Positions 1-11,308 of a stretch of DNA of 64,000 nucleotides are shown here, piece by piece. The stretch comes from Clitoria ternatea (taxonomy: Eukaryota; Streptophyta; Magnoliopsida; Fabales; Fabaceae). The translations under genes and the position numbers were made by a program. Position 1 is the first letter of the stretch, and each line of letters opens with the position of its first letter. The DNA is taken from positions 233,627,242-233,691,241 of the forward strand of contig CM075670.1 of NCBI GenBank assembly GCA_037962975.1. Direction: 5' to 3'. A model generated the notes under the pieces. It was not told the DNA's origin, did no database searches, and saw nothing but the letters and a program-made list of their open reading frames with translations.

Positions 1-1223
1 GTAAATCAATATATACACAAAACAAAAGATAAATCTTTCACACGAACATGCTGTGGTATTTTGGCTATAACTTTTGCTATACTTATTCAAATTACTTGAT
101 TCAGGTCTCAAAATTCAGATATTAAAAATATCTACAACTTTCATGAAGAAGTCAGAGTCAAATTCATACGTTTTAAATATCAAAAATGAGCAACAAGTTA
201 CGAATAAATTCTGGAATCCTAGAATCAGCATACAATTCTACCCATTTCACAAATATTCACAACCCTGTCCCCTCTTACCTTAATGGAGGTTCCTAAAGTG
301 GTTGAAAGTGTTGTATTATTGTCCTAGCTTCAGATCAAGAGTGAAATTGATGGAGAAAGTGAAAGAAAATAAGAGAGAGACTTCACTAACTTCAGCTTGT
401 TCTAAAAATTCAGACTTGGGAACAAGATGTAGTGTTGATTTAATGATGTAAATGACAAGTGGGGGACAAGATTTTCATAATGGGATTGTAGTGGGATGTT
501 AGGTGCATGAATTATGGTGATAATGGAGGTTTTAGGTGAGAAAAATGAGCTGGATTGTTGACCATTTCCGCAGCCTACATAATGTAGTTTGTTTGATTGA
601 AGTAAATATCAATTCTGACACTGTTTTGGTATTTTAGGCATATCTCTCTCATATCTTAATGGATTTTAACAAATGTGGTCTTGTTGGAAAGCTAAGACAA
701 CGAGGAACAACTTTGTAGTTTACGACTTTTTCAAATTCGGACTCTAACAAGGTATTAAAATATGTACAAGATGATATGATTGAAATAAAATATCAATTCT
801 GACACTGTTTCGGTATTTTGGACATATCTCTCTCATATCTTAATGGAATTTAACAAATTTGGTCTTGTTGGAAAGATAAGAAAAAGAGGAACAACTTTGT
901 AGTTGGACACATTTCCAAATTCGGACTCTAACTAACAATAAAAATGTGTACAAGATGACGCATTTTGAGTAGAGTATGTGGCAATTTGATGAGAGTAATT
1001 GGAAAAGCCAAGGAAATTAATAACTAAGGAAATAGGTAATAAATTATTTGATTAACTTTTACCAAAGGTATAAAGTGAAAATTATTTACCATGGTAAAAG
1101 GTTAAATTGAAGATGTTGTCCTTACCAAAAATTTATGTAGAAAGTTGAGATAAAATGGATAATATCATTGATGGTCTAAATCAAAATGATTATACATGAG
1201 AATAAAATTTTTAGGATGTTACA
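1..1223 (-). repeat. LTR fragment, second Tekay-like subfamily (LTR-B), cut by window edge
   Basis: The right edge ends in GGATGTTACA, which read on the minus strand is the LTR start TGTAACATCC. Bases 1-780 match 31185-31835 closely, including the CTACAACTTTCATGAAG word, and 1136-1223 match the terminal part of the LTR ending at 33403. The block lies inside the left LTR of element A: the sequence after 1223 (GTTCTCATTCGACG) continues the copy seen uninterrupted near 21756. The left end and target duplication are outside the window. Compared with the 29605-33403 copy it lacks the long CACTCGG-rich module. No gene is visible; the small reading frames in it are not credible. Confidence 0.75.
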
Positions 1224-3115
1224 GTTCTCATTCGACGATTTTAACAAGTAACATTCGGCAATACACACACTCAGCAATCATAGCCTTTAACCCTACAAAC
1301 ATAGCCAATCACACTCAGTAAGTAACTTCCGCTCGGCAATTATAACAATTTTTCACTCGGTAAATATAACAATCACTCAGAAAATATATGAAATTACATC
1401 CGAAAATTACATCAAATAACTCAGCAATAATTTTAATTTTTATTCGACAATTATAACCAATTTACCATTCAGTAATTATAATAAATCACTCAAAAAATAT
1501 AACAATCACTCGACAATTTATCCATTAACACTCAGAAAGTATAATTAATCACATACTAAATTCATCAATTGTCACAACTGACTCTCATATAAAATTGACG
1601 CCTAGTATCCGGATACTAAAGGATCGACCTTCAGCTGGGGGTCTGACTTGACACCCCGTGAACCCGACTTGGTTCACCGAGCCCGACTTGGCTCCCCCTC
1701 AACCACTGGGTCAAAGACCTCTGGGTAGCTTAATTGGGTCCGACTTGACCACCAAAGCCAAAACAGGGTAATACATATCGTTGGTCGTCCTCCACCACAT
1801 AATCACATATTCCATTATATAAACAGGCACATCATTTGCAACTATCAGAAACTGACTTGTGCTTCACCACGTAAGGCGACCGACTTGTCAAGCCCCTCAA
1901 TATAATCTTTTTACACGGTAAACACATCATACTTATAAAATTCACATTTATTATCAAATAGTGGCCATTAACAACATCACTCGGGTGACCTGCTTGTCAA
2001 GTCCAACTCCACATTGTCCCTAAACACTGGTTGTCATAGCATCAATTATTTCAATTTCAATTGGTTCAAACCACAAACACACACACACGATCTTCAACCG
2101 ATCGGTGTCCACATACATATATGCATACTCATACATTACAACTTTCGTTCAGCAACATCTTTATTGTTTCTTAAGTCATGCACACACACAATCCTAAATC
2201 GATCGGTGTGCACATTCATACATACATTCATATACATATTCACATAATTTTCACTCAGCATTATCTACGATTCTCAAGTCATAAACACACAGTCGATCAT
2301 AAAGCGATCGGTTTTCACATTCATACATGCATTCATACACATTTTCACAATTCCCATTCACCGTCAACTCTTACCTGGTTCACAGTCATTCCAATGGCTT
2401 GGACCATATGTCCCATTCTAATTAATTATAACCCGAACACCACCCTTACCTCTGTTCCGAGCTTCAACAATTACTGGGTGCACCGTTCCAACTCCGTTCC
2501 AGCACCAACTTCCTTAATCATTCCATCAGTGTTCGTTCCATCACCTATGGGTCTGGAACGAGAAACATATTAACGTCACACCACCACCTACCCGGTAAAA
2601 GGGCCATTTCCAGGCTCACAGGCAAGAGGAGTGGAGATCGGAACAGTACCCCACATGTATGACCATTTGGTCCAAAAAAAAACGAAAGGGATAAGATAAT
2701 AAACTTAAACGGTCCAAAGAAGTCACCTTGAAATCACTGTCATGGCTATGTAACTATTTCAAGGTCTGATGCAAAAGGGATCTCCCTTCAAATCATGCAG
2801 CTCGCCACAATGGAGGAAGGAAAGGAAGAAGAGAAACGGATGAAGAAGAAGAAGAAAAAGGTTCTCATAGAAAATAAATGATTGAGAGAGAGAGAGAAGC
2901 CTTTACTTAAACTCATGGCAACCGGTTACCTGCTCAACCGTTCACTTCTCCATTTCCTTTATAATTTCTTTAATAATTTTAATTAAACCTCTCTTCTTCT
3001 AATCACACCTTTCATACTAAACCAATAATTCTTAAAAATATCCAATAAATTCCTAAAAACAATTATTAATATTTTCCACTTCACATAATTTTCTATAAAT
3101 ATCCGGGATGTTACA
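1224..3115 (-). repeat. 3' LTR of element A (truncated)
   Basis: It matches 21755-23626 nearly base for base over its length and ends at the same TGTAACATCCCGG terminus (minus strand). The part equivalent to 20482-21755 is missing because the LTR at 1-1223 interrupts it. It contains CACACA-rich stretches around 2070-2340 and an exon-like block bounded by splice signals near 2448-2547 (minus strand). The HTH-rich reading frames at 2014-2573 only translate the CA repeats and are not genes. Confidence 0.85.
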
Positions 3116-3132
3116 TCCACCCCCCTAAAAAG
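3116..3132 (-). other. Polypurine tract of element A
   Basis: On the minus strand a run of the form TTTTTAGGGGGGTGGA lies directly against the LTR start TGTAACATCC. This is the position and composition of the plus-strand priming site for reverse transcription. Element D has the same tract just before 46053. Confidence 0.75.
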
Positions 3133-3158
3133 GGATTTTGTCCCCGAAATCAACGCAC

Positions 3159-3578
3159 CTATTGGAAAAGATTGGGGTACACCCATCTCATGTCTGATTC
3201 AAATTTCCACATATAAGTTACCCCATTCAAATTCCGCCACTTCGCTTTAACCAATGGCACTTCCTTGTTCCTTATCCGTGTGGTCTGATACTCCTCAATA
3301 CCGATTGGCGTAACTTTCACCGTCAGATCTTCCTTCAATTCAATAGAATCACTCTGCACAATCATAGAGTCACACAGGATATATGCTCGAAGTTGTGACA
3401 CATGAAACATATTATGGATGTTAATCAACGACTGGGGAAGATCCAGTCGGTAAGCAACATCACCGATCTTCTTTAAAATTTGATACAGCCCAATGTATTT
3501 CGGATTAAGCTCGTGACTCTTCAATATCCGACCTACTCCTTTAGTCGGTGAAACCTTCAGGAATATCCAGTCACCCAT
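3159..3578 (-). pseudogene. Tekay/Del-like pol C-terminus (integrase C-terminal part)
   Basis: A 139-residue open stretch starts with MGDWIFLKVSPTKG, the usual GDWVFLKVSP motif of the chromovirus integrase C-terminal region, continues through a NIHNMFHVSQLRAYI segment typical of these elements, and ends with W-x-F-E-S-D-M-R-x-x-YPNLFQ just before the stop. This last part matches the pol tail of Tekay/Del elements. It is the 3' end of the polyprotein of element A, 40 bases from its polypurine tract. Upstream frames are broken, so it is a fragment and not an independent gene. The same tail is present in decayed form at 45655-46010 in element D. Confidence 0.8.
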
Positions 3579-3715
3579 CAGAAATTCAAGTGGTCTATGC
3601 TAATTGTTATAGTAACTTTTTAGTCAGTCTTGGGCCATCTTCTTTTTCTCTCGGATCAAGGCAACCTGTTCATAGCAGAGAAGTGAGCACTCTTGGTCAA
3701 TCAGTCTATAATCAT

Positions 3716-3960
3716 CTAGATTGTATCACACTCGGTTTGGTTACGAGATAACCCGGATACGAAATCCATAGTAATACTCTCCCACTCCCAAATCAGAATC
3801 TCCGATGGTTGGAGCAATTCAGGGGGTCTCTGGTGTTCAACCTTACAAGTTATTGCCTTTTTCATTCCCGACCACCAGAATCCCACCTTACCCAGTAACA
3901 CCGGAATGAATGCTCAAAGAACCCTTTTTGCATGCACCACCACTCGGTCTCAGAATCTCC
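3716..3960 (-). pseudogene. Integrase remnant of element A
   Basis: The minus strand reads FWWSGMKKAITCKVEHQRP, then ESITMDFVSGL, the segment from just after the zinc-binding domain into the first catalytic Asp of Ty3/gypsy integrases (M-D-F-V-x-G-L). The HHCC finger is mostly lost; only a decayed trace remains near 3900-3960. The segment with the second Asp and the Glu is absent before the C-terminal tail at 3578. It is non-functional. Confidence 0.7.
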
Positions 3961-3984
3961 AAATTCCATCGTTACCTTTGGTTA

Positions 3985-4340
3985 ATCCTATTACCTCGAG
4001 AATATCACTCGGATATTTACTCCCCTCAGGAATTATTCACTCGAAAACACACTCATTCAAAGTTCCTCTTTCTCTGTCTAGAAGTACTTTTTCTGAAAAA
4101 GGCTCACTCGGTATATCTTAATCGGTGCCATCCCACTCGGAAAATATCGCACCCAACTCGGAGGTATCCCACTCGGGAATTCACTACTCAAAAATGTCTT
4201 GGCCCGAGTACTTATTCAAAATCAGCTTTCCTTCACCCGGAAGGTCTTGTCTCAGACATGATTCATTCGGAAATTCTCCACTCAGTGTACCTTAGTAGGA
4301 ACTTAAATCATCAGATTTCCTGGTGCCATCTCTATTTACT
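3985..4340 (-). repeat. CACTCGG-rich module inside element A
   Basis: Repeated (C/T)ACTCGG words occur at short spacing, and the order of surrounding words (GAAGTACTTTTTC, then TCACTCGGTATATCTTAATCG, then GTACTTATTCA, then TCTCAGACATGATTC) is the same as in the LTRs at 32300-33250 and 61730-61990. In element A it stands between the zinc knuckle side and the integrase remnant, where protease-RT-RNase H would be expected. Reading frames across it are not credible as genes. Confidence 0.65.
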
Positions 4341-4960
4341 CCTCATCTCTAATCACTTATCAATTTCAGAAATACGACTCATACACTTCTCTTCTCTAAA
4401 TCTGATCACCCAAGATTGGCTAAAACACATCTGTCCCTTCGACTCCACATAACCTCAACCACTAGTGCAACAACTGAGGTGATCAGTCTCAGTAGTTCAA
4501 CACTTCATAGTTAAGCCAGGTGAAGTCAGGTATACAGTCTAACAATCGATATGCAAGCTGTTTACATCATAATCCATTCACTTACGCCTATTGGCAATAT
4601 CACAATGAATTAATGTTAAAAGGAACCTATGGTGGCCAGCCGCTATGATTCCCATGTAACATTAATATCCGTGCAAAGTCCAACGACTAGGTAAAACTTC
4701 TCTTCATTCTTATTATTTGCCTGCTCAACCACTTTTTAATTACTTTGTCCCATATCCTTCATTCACTACTTCTCCTTATCATGTACATAATAGTCCAATA
4801 TATATACATCACTCGACCATCACTCACACAATACATTCTCTTAACTATTTCGAGTGAATTCTATGTAATATCAAACTCCATTATTCAAACTTATAGCTAC
4901 AAACGCACTTACTATTCTTATTTCACCACAGGATTTAACCTCCTCTCTGAAATTAGCACC
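4341..4960 (-). other. Non-coding internal stretch of element A
   Basis: No protein family is recognisable on either strand. It is homologous to 40730-41590 of element D in opposite orientation, for example the AGGAGGTTAAATCC and GGCCAGCCGCTATGATTCCC words. This shows that it belongs to the element body and is not later filler. Confidence 0.6.
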
Positions 4961-5190
4961 TGAGTCCCAGAAGTGTTGGCTCGATTACTATGCCCACACG
5001 GTTGCTGCCTCTATGGGCAATCGAGCCTAAGGTGTCCCGGTTGTCTATATTGGAAACAAACGATTTGTCCAGTCGGACAGTGCTTCACAATATGGCCCTC
5101 AGCCATAACTATAGCGCACTCGGCTACCCGACTAACTACCAGATCAGCCAGTAGAAATCCGACCAGAAGAGGAAGAAGACATAGCGGAAG
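4961..5190 (-). pseudogene. Gag nucleocapsid zinc knuckle of element A, broken
   Basis: The minus strand reads CFQYRQPGHLRLDC. In element D the same place reads CFRCGQPGHLRPDC, a perfect C-x2-C-x4-H-x4-C knuckle. Here the second cysteine has become tyrosine and a stop codon follows shortly after. The stretch continues leftward from the gag part at 19565-20246; the Athila-like element separates the two. Confidence 0.75.
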
Positions 5191-5195
5191 ACTAA

Positions 5196-7181
5196 TGATA
5201 AGTCTTGAAAAGACTTAATTATTCCACTAATTATTTAACATAATTTACTAAGTATTGTCTAGTTTTATTATTATTAATAATAATTTGATAAGAATTCATG
5301 TTGTAGTTAATTATTTCAAAAGTATGTTATCTATGTAAGAAACCGATTGAAAATTTTAATTAAATAAGGAATTTTGAAGTATTTACAAATTTACTAAGCA
5401 GCCAGTGTATAAATGCTAGGCAAGTAGCTGTTTATTGGTGCAGGAACAGGACGGACTCAAGATAAGAAGAAAATTCCGAGTGAAATCCTACAGAGCCGAG
5501 CGAGATTTTATAAATCCAAGTGAGATTTTCTCAATTCCGACTGAAAAGAGTCCAAAGACCGACCGAGTGAGACTTCAAAGACACTGACTCCAAAAGAGAA
5601 TAAGGACTCAGAATACTGCATGTAAAACCCGAGTGCCAACTACAGAATACCGATTTAATAGTTAATCCGCCCAAGCGGGAGTTTAAATCTGCCCAAGCAA
5701 GACTCCGCCCAAGCAAGACTACGCCCAAGCAAGACTACGCCCAAGCTTACTTAAGAAGACTCCCAAGACATCGGTTATAAAAGAGAAGAAGATCGGAATG
5801 CTACATAAGAAACCGATGTGCTTAGTCATTATTTAATCCGTCCTAGTAAAATCCAGACTCACTCAAGCATAACTTTAAGAGACCGTCCTCGCCCAAGTTT
5901 TGCCATAACGCCCAAGAGAGAAAGAAACACTGCAGTGTCAATCTGGACTCAATCAAGCGAAGTTTAATCCGCTCAAGTGAATACTCAGCAGCTGAAGAAT
6001 CAAGGCAGTAATTTAAACAATGTTCCTTCCCTCCAACAACATACTTGGTGCAGTACTGTTCCGCTCCCATTGCCTTCTTCTCTAACTACTGCAACCTCAA
6101 GCTAACTTAAGAAGTAAGCTGTCAATTAGCTGGTGCTGAGCTGTACATTAGCTAAGGTTGAGTTGGATCCTGTTAAGAGTTGAGCTGTATTTAGTTAGTT
6201 ATTTTGTAAACTATGTAATTAAGTAGTGTTAGTCGTTAGCTTAAGTTGTCGGAAGTTATCAGTTAAGTTAGTTAGGTAGAAACTTATAAATAGGATGTAC
6301 ATATTCTGTAAAGAGTAGTAGTAGTAGTATGTGTGTAGAGACACAGAGCAACGGAATATAATTTCATTTTCCAATTCCAATCTCTCACTACATTTTTCAT
6401 CTCTCTAAACTTTCTCCTCCATGACGTTCCACAATCCTTCGATGGAACTGAAGTCTATGGAGTTCTAAATCCCTAAGGTTGGGATTGTGAAGGTGAGCAA
6501 TGGAATCTTGAAGCTGTGAGCAAGTAGATCAGCTTCGAAGATCTTGAGGCGAACAAGCTGAGGAGTGGAGCAGAATTGCTGGATTGACGAATCCAGAACG
6601 GATGAAGAACTTCACCAGTGAGGAATCATGGCTGAAGCTTAGGTAACTTCCAGCTTTCTAACTAGTTCAGGCCTAATCAATTTAGGTGAATAGTTAGAGT
6701 TCAACCACCAATTTCGCATTAGATTCTTAGGTTAATCGAGCACTTAAGGAATTAAGGTTCATTGCTTAAGGATTAGTGTTTTTCACCTAAGGAATTAGGG
6801 AATAACCACAAGCGGATTGTCCTCTAGATTGAGAAGTTCGATTATACTTAATTGCATGTTTCTTGAGGAAATTGTGAGCCGAAGCAATCCTGACCTGTTT
6901 TCTTTTAATCACTTCCACATTTCACTTTGACTCTGTTTCTCAAAATATAAAAACAACTATAAAACACTAAAACCATAAAAAACCGAATGAATTTCATGTA
7001 TTTTTTGTTGGTTCAGCTTGTACTAGTCCTAGATTAAGGTACTTACCATAATCCCTGTGAGACGATCAAATATACTACAATTTTAACGATTGGTGCGCTT
7101 GCCATAAGTGTGAATCCGAGAGTCACATTTCATTTTACTAAGATTTTACCATTAATTTAATGACTCGGGAACTCAGCATCA
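5196..7181 (+). repeat. 5' LTR of the Athila-like element
   Basis: The LTR starts TGATAAGTCTTG and ends CTCAGCATCA, 1986 bp, the same length as the copy at 17574-19559. A TATA box is at 6285-6292. Between about 5650 and 5960 it carries repeated CGCCCAAGC / CTCAAGCGA words, and near 5480-5570 CCGAGTGAGA words, both also seen in the unrelated Tekay-like LTRs of this window. Confidence 0.95.
6285..6292 (+). promoter_or_regulatory. TATA box of the Athila-like 5' LTR
   Basis: TATAAATA followed by a purine-poor stretch and a GTAGTAGTAG run. The same box is at the same offset (1089 bases from the LTR start) in the 3' LTR at 18663-18670. It is the expected U3/R core promoter. Confidence 0.65.
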
Positions 7182-7187
7182 AGTTAA

Positions 7188-7205
7188 TGGCGCCGTTACC
7201 GGGGA
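7188..7205 (+). other. Primer binding site, tRNA-Asp type
   Basis: TGGCGCCGTTACCGGGGA lies six bases after the LTR end. It is the tRNA-Asp complementary primer site characteristic of the Athila/Tat branch of Ty3/gypsy elements, with one base differing from the form I know (GTTGCC). Confidence 0.9.
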
Positions 7206-7355
7206 TTGTTGAGTAATATCAACAATCCTTGGACCGGTACTAGACTGAACCATTTACTTTTGTTTCTGTGTGCAGTCAATACGTATTTTTCTTAGTAGTT
7301 ATTGTTTCAAGTAGTCGTAGCTGTTAGTTGTTTTTGTTGTGATAACAATTGTTGT

Positions 7356-9029
7356 ATGCAGTCAAGGAGCAGAGGAGAACCTTTCTTCTTTGATCCTGAC
7401 ATCGATTTGTTAGAACGTAGATTAAGAAAAGAGAAAAAACAAAAAGAAGAAAAAGAAATGGAACAGATGAGAGTTACACTAGGTGACTACTCCAGGCCGA
7501 CTGAAGAAGGATCGCAAGCTAGCATCCTTAGGCCACCGATTGCAGCTAACAATTTTGAATTAAAACCAGCCTTACTGCAGTTGGTAAGAAATGAACAATT
7601 CGGAGGAAGTGAGGTTGAGGACCCAAATTTACATTTAGCAACCTTCCTCCAAATTTGTGATACAGTAAAAATGAATGGAGTCCCTGAGGAGGCAATCCGA
7701 CTAAGGTTGTTTCTATTTTCTCTAAGGGACCGAGCAAAAGCCTGGTTGCAGAGTCAACCGAGAGGCAGTATTTCTACCTGGGAGGATTTGCAAAGGAAAT
7801 TTTTGATTAAATACTTTCCTCCTTCTAAATATGCAAAGCTGCGTAATGAAATCACATGTTTCCAGCAAAGGGAAGGTGAGTCCTTGATGGAAGCATGGGA
7901 TAGATATAAAGAAAGTCTGAGGAGATGTCCTCATCATCAGATTTCCGATGTACAGCAAGTGACTATTTTCTATAATGGTGTTAGGCCAGCTACCAGAGTC
8001 TTGATAGATGCCTCAGCTGGAGGCTCATTAACAACTAAAACTGTAGAAGAAGCTATAGAGCTGATTGATGTGATGGCTTCTTATGAATGCCTGATTAGTG
8101 AGAGAAACCAAGTCCCTAGGAGAAGAATATTAGAACTAGAAGCACAAGATGCTTATTTGGCTCAGAGTAAATTGATGACTCAGGCTTTGGAAAAATTAAG
8201 CATTCAGATTTCAGAACTCCAAAAGCCAAGCCAAGTTTCTATGATCAGTTGTGATTTTTGTGGTGGAGACCATGAAAATGGAATGTGTGATCCAGTTGTG
8301 CCTTCCGAGCAAGTGAATTATATGGGGCAGCAACAGTATCAAAGGAATTATCCTTCTAATTCCTGTAATCCTAATTACAGGAGCCACCCCAATTTTTCCT
8401 GGCAGAAAGGTCCACATCTGAATCAGAATATACCACCGAGTCAACCCACAAATAAACCACAACAACCTTCTCACCCTCTTGTTAAAGAAAAATCCAAACT
8501 CGAGAATGTACTTTCTCAGTTTATCCAGGCCACTCAGGCCAGTTTTAAGAATCAGGAAGCATCCATAAGGAATTTAGAAAATCAAGTAGGACAGCTTTCT
8601 AAACAATTAGCTGAGAGGCAAGCAGGCAATTTCCCTGGAGATACCGTGGTAAATCCAAGGGAACATTGCAAGGCCATAATTACTAGGAGTGGAAAAATTA
8701 TTTCTCCATCTCCGAGTCAAGAAATAGGTTCAGAAAAAGGAAAAGAAATAATACAGGACACCGAGCAGGACAATAAAGATGAAGTAGAAAATAAGAATGA
8801 ATCAGAAAAAGAAAAAGAAAATAAAGTCCATCAAAAGAAAAAGAAAAAGGTTGATTTGATTCTGGAGGAAGCTTCTAAGCTGACTCCTGAAAAACTAAGG
8901 AATGCTCCATTTCCGCACAGGTTTAAAAAGCAAATAGAGGAGCAGAAGTTTGCTAGGTTCTTAGAGGTCTTTAAGAAACTTTACATTAATATCCCTTTTG
9001 CTGAGGCATTGCAGGAGATGCCTTCTTAA
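7356..9029 (+). CDS. gag: Athila-like Gag (capsid and nucleocapsid)
   Basis: The Gag protein packages element RNA into virus-like particles. I chose the Met at 7356 (MQSRSRGEPFF) because the residues upstream look like leader. The Retrotrans_gag capsid domain lies around residues 70-210 of this start, with RDRAKAWLQSQPRGS, TWEDLQRKFLIKYFPP and LMEAWDRYKESLRRCPHH. A nucleocapsid finger C-x2-C-x3-H-x4-C (CDFCGGDHENGMC) follows. The C-terminal third is rich in Gln, Lys and Glu and contains KKKKK. The frame ends at TAA 9027-9029, but the same frame continues with AKFLKELLSKKRK. Family members have a sense codon here, so this stop most likely breaks a gag-pol frame. Confidence 0.88.
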   Translation: MQSRSRGEPFFFDPDIDLLERRLRKEKKQKEEKEMEQMRVTLGDYSRPTEEGSQASILRPPIAANNFELKPALLQLVRNEQFGGSEVEDPNLHLATFLQICDTVKMNGVPEEAIRLRLFLFSLRDRAKAWLQSQPRGSISTWEDLQRKFLIKYFPPSKYAKLRNEITCFQQREGESLMEAWDRYKESLRRCPHHQISDVQQVTIFYNGVRPATRVLIDASAGGSLTTKTVEEAIELIDVMASYECLISERNQVPRRRILELEAQDAYLAQSKLMTQALEKLSIQISELQKPSQVSMISCDFCGGDHENGMCDPVVPSEQVNYMGQQQYQRNYPSNSCNPNYRSHPNFSWQKGPHLNQNIPPSQPTNKPQQPSHPLVKEKSKLENVLSQFIQATQASFKNQEASIRNLENQVGQLSKQLAERQAGNFPGDTVVNPREHCKAIITRSGKIISPSPSQEIGSEKGKEIIQDTEQDNKDEVENKNESEKEKENKVHQKKKKKVDLILEEASKLTPEKLRNAPFPHRFKKQIEEQKFARFLEVFKKLYINIPFAEALQEMPS

Positions 9030-9803
9030 GCAAAATTTTTGAAAGAACTATTGTCTAAGAAGAGGAAGCTTAAGGGGGATGAAATGATTACTCTCACTCA
9101 AGAGTGTAGCGTAATCATTCAAAAGAAACTTCCCCAAAAGCTAGAGGATCCTGGATCTTTCACAATACCGTGTGCAATAGGGGATATTCATGTAGGAAGT
9201 GCTCTCTGTGATCTAGGAGCCAGTATAAACCTGATGCCTTTATCTTTAATGAAAAAGCTGGGAATTAATGACTTGCAACCGACTCGCATGTCCTTGCAGT
9301 TGGCTGACAGGTCCATTAAATATCCCCAAGGCATGCTGGAAGATTTGTTAGTAAAAGTAGATAAATTTATCTTTCCAGCAGACTTCATAGTGTTGGATAT
9401 AGAAGCTGGTCGAGAGATCCCTTTGATCCTAGGTAGACCCTTCCTAGCTACTGGTAGAGCATTAATTGATGTGGAAAAGGGTGAACTCATGCTGAGAGTT
9501 CAGGAGGAACAAGTAATTTTTAACGTCTTCAATTCCATGAAACATTCGACTGAATGGATGGATTGCCTAATGATTGAAGAGGTTGAAAATTACCAGACCC
9601 CCTTACTACTAAAAACTAAGGAAGAGGCTTTACAAACTTTTTTAGAGGATGACTTTGATTCCGAGACCGAGTCAATTAACTCTCACTCAGAAATACTGGA
9701 CCTACTGGAAGTTTTAGAAGTAGGTGATTTAGAAGAGAAAAATGATTTGGAAAATACTGAAGATGAGAAAGAAAAGGAATTTTTGGAAGAAAATGTGATT
9801 TAA
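9030..9803 (+). pseudogene. Athila-like aspartic protease segment
   Basis: It is in frame with Gag after the TAA. The protease active-site word DLGASINLMP is at about 9208-9240, followed by the ILGRPFLATGRALIDVEKGEL flap-side segment, as in retropepsins of the Athila lineage. After it comes an acidic linker rich in Glu, Asp and Leu. The frame stops at TAA 9801-9803, while the sequence continues in another frame (KPLPSHLKYVFL), so a one-base indel lies near 9780-9795. Confidence 0.82.
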
Positions 9804-11308
9804 AACCTTTACCTTCTCATCTGAAATATGTTTTCCTGAGAGGAAATGACACTCATCCTGTAATTATTAATTCCGACTTAAAAGAAGAGGATGAGAATAA
9901 ACTAGTTGGGGTATTAAAGGCTCATGAATCTGCCATTGGCTGGAATATTTCTGACTTGAAGGGAATCAGTCCATCCTTTTGTATGCATAAAATCCTGATG
10001 GAGGATGACTATTCCCCTGTTGTTCAGCCACAACGCAGACTGAACCCCATTATGAAGGAAGCAGTGAGAAAGGAAGTGGTTAAGCTTCTTGATGCGGGAA
10101 TCATTTACCCGATCTCGGACAGCACTTGGATTAGCCCAGTCCAAGTGGTGCCCAAGAAGGGAGGAATGACGACTGTAAGAAATGACCAGGGTGAAATCAT
10201 TGCCACTCGGCCAACTACAGGCTGGAGAATGTGCATTGATTACAGAAGGCTGAATAACTCTACTCGGAAGGACCATTTCCCCCTTCCGTTTGTTGATCAA
10301 ATGCTTGAGAGGTTATCAGGACATGAGTACTATTGTTTTCTTGATGGGTACTCGGGTTATAACCAAATTGTGGTTGACCCGAAGGATCAAGAAAAGACTG
10401 CCTTCACATGTCCCTATGGAATTTTTGCATACAGGCGCATGTCGTTCGGCTTGTACAACGCTCCAGCAACCTTCCAAAGGTGCATGCTGGCAATTTTTAG
10501 GGATATGGTAGAGAAATTTATTGAGGTATTCATGGATGACTTCTCGGTATTTGGGAGTAATTTTGACACATGCCTCAGCAACTTAGCTAAAGTGCTGATA
10601 AGATATCAAGAGACTAATCTCGTTCTTAACTGGGAGAAATGCCACTTTATGGTTAAGGAAGGGATAGTCCTTGGTCATAGGATTTCTGCTGAGGGCATGC
10701 AGGTGGACCGAGCAAAAATTGAAATTATTGAAAAACTTCCTCCTCCGATCAATGTGAAAGGAGTAAGGAGTTTTCTAGGATGTGCTGGGTTCTATAGGAG
10801 ATTCATAAAAGATTTTTCAAAAATAGCTAAGCCTTTGACCGATTTGCTTGTGAAAGATCAGGTGTTTGCATTTAATGAAAACTGTGTCAAGGCATTTGAA
10901 AAATTGAAACAAAGTTTGACTTCAGCTCCGATCCTTGCATCACCCGACTGGTCTTTACCATTTGAATTGATGTGTGATGCAAGTGACTTTGCAATCGGAG
11001 CTGTACTGGGTCAGAAAAAATAGAAACTAACTCATGTGATTTATTATGCTAGTAAAGTGTTAAATAAAAATCAAATACATTACACCACGACTGAAAAAGA
11101 AATGCTTGCTGTGGTATATGCATTTGATAAATTTCGTGCATACTTGATTGGTGCCAAAGTCATTGTATATACAGACCACTCGGCAATCAAGTATTTACTA
11201 GCTAAAAAAGAGTCTAAACCAAGGCTGATTAGGTGGGTTCTGTTACTCCAAGAGTTTGACTTAGAAATACGAGACAAAAAAAGAGTAGAGAACTCGGTTG
11301 CAGACTAA
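9804..11308 (+). pseudogene. Athila-like reverse transcriptase and RNase H
   Basis: One frame, opened by KPLPSHLKYVFLRGN, holds the RT fingers (W-I-S-P-V-Q-V-V-P-K-K-G-G), the WRMCIDYRRLN word, FPLPFVDQMLERL, and the catalytic FMDDFSVF in place of the common YVDD. FLGCAGFYRRFIKDFS and the RNase H start DASDFAIGAVLGQ follow. A TAG at 11021-11023 interrupts RNase H; the frame resumes with HVIYYASKVLN, TTTEKEMLAVVYAFDKFR and YTDHSAIKYLL. A TAA at 11306-11308 sits where families have Asp-His-Leu-Ser-Arg-Leu. The catalytic residues are present; the stops make the copy defective. Confidence 0.9.

Noticed and set aside
2014..2573. Frames rich in His-Thr and Ile-His (also at 22698-22979, 24702-25139, 43728-44343)
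   Set aside because: They translate CACACA/ACATACAT microsatellite stretches inside LTRs, and the same LTR region recurs in several copies with different frames.
7546..9490. Minus-strand frames opposite gag and protease
   Set aside because: Shadows of the well-supported plus-strand Athila-like coding sequence.
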